Below are positions 1 to 7,387 of a stretch of 64,000 bases of DNA, one piece after another. The stretch comes from Arthrobacter sp. AFG20. GTDB lineage: Bacteria > Actinomycetota > Actinomycetes > Actinomycetales > Micrococcaceae. The stretch is from contig NZ_PJMC01000014.1 in NCBI RefSeq assembly GCF_002892795.1, forward strand, positions 57,228 to 121,227, in the 5' to 3' direction. Below the pieces are notes generated by a model. It saw nothing but the letters and a program-made list of their open reading frames with translations, was not told where the DNA came from and searched no databases. The first letter of the stretch is position 1; each line of letters opens with the position of its first letter. Made by a program: the position numbers and the translations under genes.

Positions 1-692
1 GCCTGGTCAACGCAGCCCGCGCCGGCGGCGTCACCATCGCCAACGCGGTTGGCAACGGCGTGGCCGACGACAAACTCGTCTACAGCTACGTCCCGGACCT
101 GATCCGCTACTACCTCGGCGAGGAACCGGTGATCGCCAACGTGGACACCTTCCGGCTGGAGGAGAAGGAAGCCCGCGAGCACGTCCTGGACCGCCTCGAC
201 GAACTCGTGGTCAAGCCGGTTGACGGCTCCGGCGGCAAGGGCCTGGTAATCGGCCCGGACGCGTCCAAAGAAGAGCTCGAGGCGCTGCGCAAGCGCGTCA
301 TCGCCGACCCGCGCGGCTGGATAGCGCAGCCGGTGCTGCAGCTGTCCACCGTGCCCACACTCAGCGGCGACAAGTTCGGTCCCCGGCACGTGGACCTCCG
401 GCCGTTCGCGGTCAACGACGGCGACGACGTCTGGGTGCTGCCCGGCGGGCTCACCCGCGTGGCCCTCAAGGAGGGATCGCTGATCGTGAATTCCAGCCAG
501 GGCGGCGGGTCGAAGGACACCTGGGTGCTCGCCGGCTCACCGCAGGTGCCGGTGGAGCGGCTGCCCCAGCAGTCCATCACCGTCCGCGAGCGGGTCTCCG
601 TGTGGCCGGTCGAGAGCAACTGGCGCGACCGGCAGTCGGAACAGCAGCAGCAGCAAATTTCTGACGCGCAGGAGGTAACCGCGAATGCTTAG
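1..692 (+). CDS. Circularly permuted ATP-grasp protein (3' part only)
   Basis: The frame is already open at base 3 with no start, so the gene begins outside the window; about 229 codons are visible. The motif [11 protein letters not shown] near the beginning and [10 protein letters not shown] further on are typical of the circularly permuted ATP-grasp family (formerly DUF404/DUF407). Members are predicted amide-bond ligases that make or modify a peptide; no substrate is established here. The visible tail ends in a Gln-rich stretch (residues near base 645). The stop at 690-692 overlaps the next start by 8 bases, and the GGAGG at 671-675 lies inside this gene, so the two are translationally coupled. 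Family assignment is good; function is inferred from the family. Confidence 0.88.
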   Translation, partial: LVNAARAGGVTIANAVGNGVADDKLVYSYVPDLIRYYLGEEPVIANVDTFRLEEKEAREHVLDRLDELVVKPVDGSGGKGLVIGPDASKEELEALRKRVIADPRGWIAQPVLQLSTVPTLSGDKFGPRHVDLRPFAVNDGDDVWVLPGGLTRVALKEGSLIVNSSQGGGSKDTWVLAGSPQVPVERLPQQSITVRERVSVWPVESNWRDRQSEQQQQQISDAQEVTANA

Positions 693-1611
693 CCGAATTG
701 CCGAATCCCTGTTCTGGATTGGCCGCTACGTTGAACGGGCCGACGGCACGGCCCGTATCCTCGACGTCCACCTCGAGCGCCTGAACCACCTGCCCACCGA
801 GGAGCGGCGCAGCGTTGCCCGCGAACTCCTCGGCGTCATGGGGGCGCGCCCGCAGAGTGCGGACTTCGGGCTGGAGGAACTGCTCCACGCCCTCGCCTAC
901 GACAAGCACAGCGCCACCTCCATCGCGGGGTCCCTCGGCGCTGCCCGCGAGAACGCCAGGCGCGCCCGCGAGACGGTCTCGTCCGGCCTGTGGGAAAGCC
1001 TGAACACCACTTACTACGGACTGAACCAGCACCGCAAGGACGTGGTGGGCACCTACCGTTTCTGCCACTGGGTGCTCGAGCGCACGGCCATGGTCAGCGG
1101 CCTGGCCGACACCACCGTCAGCCACGACGACAGCTGGCTCTTCCTGGCGCTGGGCCGTTCGCTGGAGCGGGCCGACATGACCGCCCGGATGCTCTCCACC
1201 CGCGACGTCCTCTCCGCAGGCATGTCCTGGGTGAACATGCTCCGCTGTGCAGGCGCCTACGAATCCTTCCTGCGGACCCGCCGCGCGGCCTTCGGCGACC
1301 AGCACGCGGCCGAGTTCCTCCTGCTGGACCGGCTGTTTCCGCGGTCCATCGTCTACGCCCTAAGTGACGCCGACGAGTGCCTGGCCAAGCTGGACCCCTC
1401 GGCCCAGCGCGTCGGCTTCATCAACGACGCCCGCCGGATTGTGGGCCAGGCCCGCACGTTCCTGGAGTTCCACCGCACGGATGACCTCATGTCCGAGCTT
1501 CCGGAGCACATGGAGCGGGTGCAGAAGGCAGTCGCGCAGGCGTCGGACGCCATTTCCCGTAAGTACTTCAATCAGGCGGATGAACTGGCCTGGGTGGGAG
1601 AAGTTTCATGA
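685..1611 (+). CDS. Alpha-E domain protein (DUF403 family)
   Basis: This 308-residue, largely helical protein begins [20 protein letters not shown], the hallmark start of the alpha-E family. Members occur almost always beside circularly permuted ATP-grasp and transglutaminase-like genes, exactly as here. The family is thought to act with the ligase in peptide synthesis or modification, but no biochemical activity is firmly assigned. The ATG at 685 is preceded by GGAGG at 671-675 and overlaps the upstream gene by 8 bases. The stop overlaps the next ATG in an ATGA arrangement at 1608-1611. These overlaps indicate one operon. Confidence 0.9.
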   Translation: MLSRIAESLFWIGRYVERADGTARILDVHLERLNHLPTEERRSVARELLGVMGARPQSADFGLEELLHALAYDKHSATSIAGSLGAARENARRARETVSSGLWESLNTTYYGLNQHRKDVVGTYRFCHWVLERTAMVSGLADTTVSHDDSWLFLALGRSLERADMTARMLSTRDVLSAGMSWVNMLRCAGAYESFLRTRRAAFGDQHAAEFLLLDRLFPRSIVYALSDADECLAKLDPSAQRVGFINDARRIVGQARTFLEFHRTDDLMSELPEHMERVQKAVAQASDAISRKYFNQADELAWVGEVS

Positions 1612-2459
1612 CCCGGCTGAGTATCGTCCACAGGACTGGCTACAAGTACAAGCGGCGCGTCACCCTGTCCTACAACGAGGCCCGCATGACCCCGCTGACG
1701 GACCCGCAGCAGGTGGTGCTGGAGTCCTCCATGAAGGTCACGCCGTCGCAGGCTGCGGTCAGCAGCTACCGCGACTACTGGGGTACCCGGGTCACCGCGT
1801 TCGACATGCAGATGCCGCACGAGCACCTGGAAGTCCTGGCCACCACCACCGTTGAGGTCCACAGGGCCGTGCGTGTACCGTCGGAGGCCGACATCGTGGG
1901 CTGGGACGACCTTGCCTCCCCGGAGACGCTCAACCAGTTCAGCGACTGGGCGCCGCAGTCCCAGCTGACTGGACCGGGGGAGGAAGTCCTGGCAATCATT
2001 CCGGGTGTTGTCGAGGGTAAGAACCCGCACGAGGCAGCCCTTGCCATCTTCGCCTGGATGCGCGGCGAGATGACTTATATGAAAGGCACCACCGGCGTCA
2101 CCACCAACGCAGAGGAGGCCTGGACCCAGCGCCAGGGGGTGTGCCAGGACCTGGCGCACCTCGCCATCGGTGCTCTGCGCAGCTGCGGCATCCCGGCCCG
2201 TTACGTCTCCGGTTACCTGCACCCGCGGTCGACGGCGGACATCGGCGAGACGGTGGCTGGCCAGTCCCACGCGTGGCTGGAATGGTGGGACGGCGAATGG
2301 CGCAGCTGGGACCCCACCAACCACAAGCCGGCCGGCGATTTCCATGTGACGGTGGCCCGCGGCCGCGACTACCGGGACGTGCCGCCGCTTAAGGGCATCC
2401 TGTCCGGCGGCGGGGGATCGAACCTGAGCGTAAGCGTGGAGATCACCCGCCTGGCCTAG
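1608..2459 (+). CDS. Transglutaminase-like cysteine peptidase family protein
   Basis: This 283-residue protein has an N-terminal beta region (residues 1-150; the start [16 protein letters not shown] is typical) and a transglutaminase-core domain. The catalytic triad is visible: Cys in QGVCQDLAHLAIGALRSCG, His in GQSHAWLEWWDGEW and Asp in WDPTNHK. The family usually hydrolyses or transfers acyl groups at peptide bonds. With the preceding ligase-like and alpha-E genes it probably trims or cross-links their peptide product. The start overlaps the alpha-E stop (ATGA). It is the last gene of the operon, because the next gene lies on the other strand. Confidence 0.9.
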   Translation: MTRLSIVHRTGYKYKRRVTLSYNEARMTPLTDPQQVVLESSMKVTPSQAAVSSYRDYWGTRVTAFDMQMPHEHLEVLATTTVEVHRAVRVPSEADIVGWDDLASPETLNQFSDWAPQSQLTGPGEEVLAIIPGVVEGKNPHEAALAIFAWMRGEMTYMKGTTGVTTNAEEAWTQRQGVCQDLAHLAIGALRSCGIPARYVSGYLHPRSTADIGETVAGQSHAWLEWWDGEWRSWDPTNHKPAGDFHVTVARGRDYRDVPPLKGILSGGGGSNLSVSVEITRLA

Positions 2460-2491
2460 GTGCACGCTCTGAGAGGTGCGCTCCCGGAGTT

Positions 2492-2974
2492 TTACTCTGG
2501 CGAGGACTTCACCGCGCCGCTCAGCTGGGTCCACCAGGTGAGCGGCGGTGTGACCTTGAAACGTCGGCCGGTGATCGAGTCGGGCGTGATGCGGATGAAG
2601 TGGTCCTTCTGGCCCGCCTGCCACGGGAACAGGAACAGGGACGCGGAATCGAGGATCTCCTCGGTTCCCTTCAGGGCTGCCGCCTTGCCCTTGACCACAA
2701 CGCTCCAGGCCATCCCGGATTCGGCATCCACGCCGTCGGCCTCCAGCGCCACGGGCGTGTCCCCGAGGACACCGCCGAGCTTGGCGCCTTCCCCGGTGCG
2801 GAACACCAGGGTGCCGTGGTCAACCGTGTAATTGAGCGGGAAAATGTCCGGGTGGTCATCGACCCAGACGGCCAGCCGGCCCACGGAGACCTGGCGGAGC
2901 AGGCCCCAGCACTGGCCGGAGTCCAGATGTTCAACGGACTCGTGGGATGCTTCGGCGGGCTGCACGTTCGTCAT
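2492..2974 (-). CDS. Pyridoxamine 5'-phosphate oxidase-like flavin-binding protein
   Basis: This 160-residue protein has the split-barrel FMN-binding fold of the pyridoxamine 5'-phosphate oxidase superfamily. The characteristic blocks are a Cys-rich opening (SGQCWGLLRQVSVGRLAVW), the strand DIFPLNYTVDHGTLVFRT and a C-terminal WW pair. Most actinobacterial members are FMN or F420 oxidoreductases or haem-binding proteins of unknown substrate, so it is not called PdxH. I chose the ATG at 2974 rather than an upstream in-frame start at 3025. TAGGCT lies 7 bases before 2974 on the minus strand, as expected for leaderless transcription, and the upstream residues look non-coding. It converges on the transglutaminase gene. 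Confidence 0.82.
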   Translation of the reverse strand: MTNVQPAEASHESVEHLDSGQCWGLLRQVSVGRLAVWVDDHPDIFPLNYTVDHGTLVFRTGEGAKLGGVLGDTPVALEADGVDAESGMAWSVVVKGKAAALKGTEEILDSASLFLFPWQAGQKDHFIRITPDSITGRRFKVTPPLTWWTQLSGAVKSSPE

Positions 2975-2981
2975 GGCCCCG

Positions 2982-2987
2982 AGCCTA
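2982..2987 (-). promoter_or_regulatory. -10-like box TAGGCT, probable leaderless promoter
   Basis: Read on the minus strand, TAGGCT is followed by 7 bases and the ATG at 2974. No Shine-Dalgarno sequence is present. This places the transcript start at or next to the start codon. Confidence 0.5.
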
Positions 2988-3041
2988 CGCTGGCGCCAGC
3001 TGACCCGCCAGAGCACGGGGAGCACAGAAAACAGCCGCGGT

Positions 3042-4493
3042 CTACCAGGGGCTGGCTTTGTAGTCCTTCAGGAACACGCCGTACTGGTCTTCGCCCTTTT
3101 CGCCCATGACGATCGGATCGTAGACGCGGGCTGCGCCGTCCACCAGGTCGAGCGGCGCGTGGAAGCCTTCCTCCATCAGCCGGACCTTGGTGAAGTGCGG
3201 GCGTTCGTCAGTGATCCAGCCGGTATCTACTGCCGTCATGAGGATCCCGTCGGAGTCCAGCATTTCCTGGGCGCTGGTGCGGGTCATCATGTTCAGGGCC
3301 GCCTTGGCCATGTTGGTGTGGGGGTGGCCCGGTCCCTTGTAGGCCCGGGAGAACTGGCCCTCCATGGCGGACACGTTGACGATGTACTTGCGGTGCGCAG
3401 TGGACCGCTTCATGGCATCCCGCAGCCGGCTGACCAGCAGGAAGGGCGCGGTGACGTTGCACAGCTGCACCTCGAGCATTTCCAGCGGGTCCACCTCGTC
3501 CACCACCTGCGTCCAGCTGTTGATGGTGGCCAGGTCCGGAACCAGGCCGCCGGCGTCGATGGCCGTTCCGGCGGCGATCCGCTCCAGGGACGCCGAACCG
3601 GTAGAGAGGGCCAGGGACGTGACGGCGTCGCCGGCCAGGACCGGGTGTTCGGTGACGCTGCTGGCAATCGCGAGCGGGTGCTTGTCATGCGCATGGCCGA
3701 AGGTGACCAGTTCCGGGCCCCCGTTGGCTGCCTCCAGGGCAGCGGGCAGCGGCTCGTCCTCGGCGTCGACGAGCGGCTTGTAGGCATTGCCGGAGCGGCG
3801 CACCGTCTGGGCGGCGTTGTTGATGATGATGTCCAGCGGCCCGGCGGCATTGAGGTTATCGGTGAGGGCCATGACCTGCGACGGGTCGCGGAGGTCGATG
3901 CCCACGATCTTCAGCCGGTGCAGCCATTCCCCGCTGTCCTCCATGGCCGCAAAGCGCCGCGCGGCGTCCTTGGGAAAACGCGTGGTGATGGTGGTGTGCG
4001 CGCCGTCGCGCAGCAGCCGCAGGGCAATGTACATGCCGATCTTGGCGCGGCCCCCGGTCAGCAGGGCGCGCCGGCCGGTGAGGTCCGTACGGGCATCGCG
4101 CTTGGAGTGGCTGAACGCCGCACACTCGGGGCACAGCTGGTGGTAGAAGGCGTCAACCTGGGTGTAGTGCTGCTTGCAGATGTAGCAGGGCCGGGACCTG
4201 ATGAGGTGGCCGGCGACCTTCCCCGTGGCGGACGTGGCGAGTTTGTTGCCGCGCGTCTCGTCGTCGATCCGGTCCGGCGCAGCTGTGGCGGTCTGGGCCA
4301 GCACGGCGCGGTCCGCTTCGGCGATCAGGTCTCGCTTGGTGACGCGGCGGTGGCGCTTGACGGCCTTGAACATTTTGCCGGTGGCGCGGCGCACCGAGAC
4401 GTAGTCAGGGTGCTCCTCGTCGTAAACGTGGATGGTGTTCAAAACCTTGAGGCAGGCCTGAATCTCTTCAGGCGTCAGATCGGCGGAGCTCAT
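3042..4493 (-). CDS. SDR-family protein with N-terminal zinc knuckle and altered catalytic Tyr
   Basis: This 483-residue protein is much longer than a classical SDR (about 250). Residues 1-100 are helical and basic. Residues 103-124 form a CX2C-X14-CX2C knuckle (Cys103, 106, 121, 124). A Rossmann domain starts near residue 141 with TGGRAKIG (146-153), followed by NNAAQT at 225-230. About 100 extra residues then separate this from the active-site region. Ser375 (NVSAMEG) is kept, but the expected YxxxK reads Thr393-N-M-A-Lys397. It may therefore use another residue (Tyr385 is nearby) or have lost reductase activity. Function unknown. The ATG at 4493 has TAAAAT 7 bases upstream. It lies just downstream of glgC on the same strand but appears to have its own promoter. 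Confidence 0.82.
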   Translation of the reverse strand: MSSADLTPEEIQACLKVLNTIHVYDEEHPDYVSVRRATGKMFKAVKRHRRVTKRDLIAEADRAVLAQTATAAPDRIDDETRGNKLATSATGKVAGHLIRSRPCYICKQHYTQVDAFYHQLCPECAAFSHSKRDARTDLTGRRALLTGGRAKIGMYIALRLLRDGAHTTITTRFPKDAARRFAAMEDSGEWLHRLKIVGIDLRDPSQVMALTDNLNAAGPLDIIINNAAQTVRRSGNAYKPLVDAEDEPLPAALEAANGGPELVTFGHAHDKHPLAIASSVTEHPVLAGDAVTSLALSTGSASLERIAAGTAIDAGGLVPDLATINSWTQVVDEVDPLEMLEVQLCNVTAPFLLVSRLRDAMKRSTAHRKYIVNVSAMEGQFSRAYKGPGHPHTNMAKAALNMMTRTSAQEMLDSDGILMTAVDTGWITDERPHFTKVRLMEEGFHAPLDLVDGAARVYDPIVMGEKGEDQYGVFLKDYKASPW

Positions 4494-4500
4494 TGATCTG

Positions 4501-4506
4501 ATTTTA
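4501..4506 (-). promoter_or_regulatory. -10-like box TAAAAT, probable leaderless promoter
   Basis: On the minus strand TAAAAT is followed by 7 bases and the ATG at 4493. It lies in the 64-base gap after glgC, which suggests independent transcription of the SDR gene. Confidence 0.5.
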
Positions 4507-4557
4507 CAGCCTGTGGAGGGTCAGACCTGCCTCAAGATTATTGCTTGAACATGGGGA

Positions 4558-5973
4558 TCAGGAACGGACGGCCTGCTGGGGCGGGGAGTTTACACCAGCG
4601 GCGGCGGCCTGGACCTTGCCCACGTGCTCGACAGAGCTGCGGATCTCGGGCCAGTTCTCGGTTGCGGCCTTCACAGCGTCCGGAACCAGGTGCAGGTTCG
4701 CCGCTGACAGTGCACGCTCGGCATCGTCCGGTTCCGGCACGGTCTGGTGCTTGGAGAGCACCGTGATGCCCGAGTCCGTCACCTTGAAGCCGCGCGCACG
4801 GTCGAGGTCCGGGTCGAGGCCAATGGCCGCTCCTGCGGGGACCTTGACGTTCTTGTCGATGATGGCCCGGCGCACCACGGCGCCCTTGCCGATCTGCACC
4901 TTGTCCATGAGCACCGAGTCGATGACGCGGCTGGCCGAGCCGACGTAGACGTCGTTGGACAGCACAGAGCCTTCCACGATGCCGCCGGAGATGACCACGC
5001 CGCTGGCCACGATTGAATCCAGGGCCGTTCCCACGGTGTTGTTCTCGCCCCGGACGAACTTGGCGGGCGGGGAAATGCTCTGGCGGGTGTAGATGGGCCA
5101 CTCGGAGTTGTAGAGGTTGAACACCGGCAGCGGCGAGATCAGGTCCATGTGGGCGTCGTAGAACGAGTCGATGGTACCTACGTCACGCCAGTAGGTCCGG
5201 TCCCGCTCGGTGGAGCCCGGAATGTCGTTGAGGGTGAAGTCGTAGACGCCGGCCTGACCCTGGTTGACGAAGTAGGGAATGATATCCCCGCCCATGTCGT
5301 GCTTGGTGTCCAGCCGTTCCGCGTCGACGTGGAGGGCGTCGACCAGTGCGTCGGCGTCGAAGACGTAATTGCCCATGGAGGCCAGGAACTGGGTGGGGTC
5401 AGCGGCCAGCCCGGGGGTGGACGCGGGCTTCTCCACGAACGCGGCGATCTTCTGGGAGTCTTCGGGGTCCACCTCGATCACGCCGAACTGGTTGGCCATG
5501 TTCAGTGGCTGGCGGACGGCGGCCACCGTGGCCTTTGCGCCGCTCAGGACGTGCTGCTCAACCATCTGGGCGAAGTCCATGCGGTACACGTGGTCGGCGC
5601 CCACCACGACGACGATGTCGGGGTTGGCGTCGTGGATCAGGTTGAGGGACTGGTAGATGGCGTTGGCGCTGCCGAGGAACCAGCTCTTGCCGACGCGCTG
5701 CTGGGCCGGGACGGAGGCGACGTAGTTGCCGAGCTGCGTGGACATCCGCCACGTCTCGGAGATGTGGCGGTCAAGGCTGTGGGACTTGTACTGCGTCAGG
5801 ACCACGATCTGCAGGTACCGGGAGTTGACGAGGTTGGACAGCGCGAAGTCGATGAGGCGATAACTGCCGGCAAAAGGCACGCCAGGTTTCGCCCGGTCTG
5901 CCGTCAGCGGCATAAGACGGTTTCCCTCGCCCCCTGCAAGGACAATGGCCAGGACTTTCTTTGTTAACGGCAT
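4558..5973 (-). CDS. glgC: Glucose-1-phosphate adenylyltransferase (ADP-glucose pyrophosphorylase)
   Basis: GlgC joins ATP and glucose-1-phosphate to give ADP-glucose, the first committed step of bacterial glycogen synthesis. The 471-residue protein starts with the nucleotidyltransferase signature [13 protein letters not shown] (residues 12-24). It continues with the sugar-phosphate-binding core and a C-terminal left-handed helix region with GCG-rich hexapeptides. The C-terminal 50 residues (after about 420) are longer and Ala-rich compared with the usual 400-430 residues. The ATG at 5973 has an AGGAGCGACC ribosome site. It is divergent from glgA with 99 bases between them, an arrangement also known in mycobacteria. 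Confidence 0.96.
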   Translation of the reverse strand: MPLTKKVLAIVLAGGEGNRLMPLTADRAKPGVPFAGSYRLIDFALSNLVNSRYLQIVVLTQYKSHSLDRHISETWRMSTQLGNYVASVPAQQRVGKSWFLGSANAIYQSLNLIHDANPDIVVVVGADHVYRMDFAQMVEQHVLSGAKATVAAVRQPLNMANQFGVIEVDPEDSQKIAAFVEKPASTPGLAADPTQFLASMGNYVFDADALVDALHVDAERLDTKHDMGGDIIPYFVNQGQAGVYDFTLNDIPGSTERDRTYWRDVGTIDSFYDAHMDLISPLPVFNLYNSEWPIYTRQSISPPAKFVRGENNTVGTALDSIVASGVVISGGIVEGSVLSNDVYVGSASRVIDSVLMDKVQIGKGAVVRRAIIDKNVKVPAGAAIGLDPDLDRARGFKVTDSGITVLSKHQTVPEPDDAERALSAANLHLVPDAVKAATENWPEIRSSVEHVGKVQAAAAGVNSPPQQAVRS

Positions 5974-6072
5974 GGTCGCTCCTGTACGCCTTCGTAACTC
6001 CCCAAAAAATCCGGTTTGTCCGGACTTTCTTCACACTAGAACAGTTCCACCGTAACGACTACCTTGGGTAAC
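5974..6072. promoter_or_regulatory. Divergent glgC/glgA promoter region
   Basis: These 99 bases must hold promoters for both glycogen genes. A direct repeat TCCGG-TTTG-TCCGG is visible near 6010-6023 and could be a regulator site. The plus-strand hexamer TACCTT at 6060-6065 is 7 bases before the chosen glgA GTG. Confidence 0.5.
6060..6065 (+). promoter_or_regulatory. -10-like box TACCTT before glgA
   Basis: The box ends 7 bases before the GTG at 6073. This supports that start and a leaderless message. No ribosome site is visible. Confidence 0.4.
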
Positions 6073-7269
6073 GTGCGAATAGACATTGTGACTAAAGAAT
6101 TTCCGCCGGAAATCTATGGCGGCGCGGGCGTCCACGTTGCCGAGCTGAGCCGGGTGCTGGCCCAGCATGTCGACCTTCAGGTGCGTGCCTTTGGCGCGCC
6201 CCGGGACGCCGACTATCATGGCGCCTCCGTGACCTCCTACTCGGTGCCCGAGGACCTGGGCGCAGCGAACGCGGCCGTGCAGACCCTGGGCGTGGACCTG
6301 CGCATCGTCCCGGACGTCGCCGGCGCCGACCTGGTGCATTCGCATACGTGGTACGCCAATATGGCCGGCCACCTGGCGTCGCTGCTGCACGGCATCCCGC
6401 ATGTGCTCAGCGCCCACAGCCTGGAACCGCTGCGGCCCTGGAAGGCCGAGCAGCTGGGCGGCGGCTACGCGCTGTCCTCGTGGGTGGAGAAAACCGCGTA
6501 TGAGGCGGCGGCCGCCATCATCGCCGTGTCCGAGGGCATGCGCCAGGACATCCTGCGCAGCTACCCGGAGGTTGACCCGGCCAAGGTCAAGGTGGTGCAC
6601 AACGGCATCGACGTCAGCCTGTGGAACCGTGACGAGAATGACGACGTCATCCGCACCCTGGGCATCGACCCCGCGCGGCCCAGCGTGGTGTTCGTTGGCC
6701 GCAACACCCGGCAAAAGGGTGTCCCGTACCTGCTGCGGGCCGCCGCCAAGCTCCCCGCCGACGTCCAGCTGGTTCTTTGCCTCGGTGCGGCGGACACGCC
6801 GGAACTCGCAGCGGAGACGGCCCGGCTGATCGAGGAGCTGCAGAGCCAGCGCAGCGGTGTGGTGTTGATCGAGCGCATGCTTCCCCGCCATGAGCTGATC
6901 CAGGTGCTGAGCCACGCCACGGCTTTCGCATGCCCCTCCATCTACGAACCGCTCGGCATCGTGAACCTTGAAGCGATGGCCTGCGGCGCTGCGGTGGTGG
7001 CCAGTGCAACCGGCGGCATCCCCGAGGTGGTCAACCACGGTGAGACCGGCCTGCTGGTGGACCTCGAGCAGGTGACCGACGGAACCGGCACGCCTCTGGA
7101 TCCGGAGAAGTTCGTCAGCGAATTTGCCGCGGCCCTGACCGAGGTCGTGTCCGACCCGGACCGCGCCCGCGCCATGGGCCAGGCCGGCCGCAAGCGCGCG
7201 GAGGAGCACTTCTCCTGGGAGTCGATCACCCAGACCACGCTGGATGTCTACCGCTCCGTCCTCAAATAG
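6073..7269 (+). CDS. glgA: Glycogen synthase, actinobacterial type (GlgA/GlgM)
   Basis: This 398-residue GT4 (GT-B fold) glycosyltransferase uses ADP-glucose. It opens with the acceptor-loop motif KEFPPEIYGGAGVHVAELS, and the C-terminal donor site contains the E-x7-E type block YEPLGIVNLEAMACG. Proteins of this length in actinobacteria belong to the corynebacterial family. In mycobacteria that family makes maltose-1-phosphate (GlgM) for the GlgE route instead of extending glycogen directly; which activity applies here cannot be read from sequence. I chose the GTG at 6073, giving MRIDIVTKEF. The TTG at 6064 is in frame but atypical, and the box at 6060-6065 favours 6073. A strong hairpin follows at 7292. 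Confidence 0.93.
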   Translation: MRIDIVTKEFPPEIYGGAGVHVAELSRVLAQHVDLQVRAFGAPRDADYHGASVTSYSVPEDLGAANAAVQTLGVDLRIVPDVAGADLVHSHTWYANMAGHLASLLHGIPHVLSAHSLEPLRPWKAEQLGGGYALSSWVEKTAYEAAAAIIAVSEGMRQDILRSYPEVDPAKVKVVHNGIDVSLWNRDENDDVIRTLGIDPARPSVVFVGRNTRQKGVPYLLRAAAKLPADVQLVLCLGAADTPELAAETARLIEELQSQRSGVVLIERMLPRHELIQVLSHATAFACPSIYEPLGIVNLEAMACGAAVVASATGGIPEVVNHGETGLLVDLEQVTDGTGTPLDPEKFVSEFAAALTEVVSDPDRARAMGQAGRKRAEEHFSWESITQTTLDVYRSVLK

Positions 7270-7291
7270 GGTCAGCTACAGGCAAAAGAAT

Positions 7292-7334
7292 GACGACGGC
7301 GACGGTCCCCGGAAAGGGGAGCGTCGCCGTCGTC
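7292..7334. terminator. GC-rich hairpin between convergent glgA and fadE
   Basis: The 13-base arm GACGACGGCGACG (7292-7304) pairs perfectly with 7322-7334. A further TCCCC/GGGGA pair sits inside, around a GGAAA-like loop. There is no T-run, as is common in high-GC actinobacteria. Its position between convergent genes fits bidirectional termination. Confidence 0.75.
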
Positions 7335-7387
7335 GGTGGTTGAGCCTGGGGCCACGACCGCCGGTTACCCTGGCCGAGCTTGCGAGG

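Noticed and set aside
2832..4496. A 554-codon plus-strand frame opposite the SDR gene
   Set aside because: It is a shadow of the SDR gene: low-complexity Gly/Val/Arg content and no family features.
6064..6072. TTG at 6064 as the start of glgA
   Set aside because: The GTG at 6073 gives the family's normal N-terminus, and the -10-like box at 6060 would overlap the TTG.
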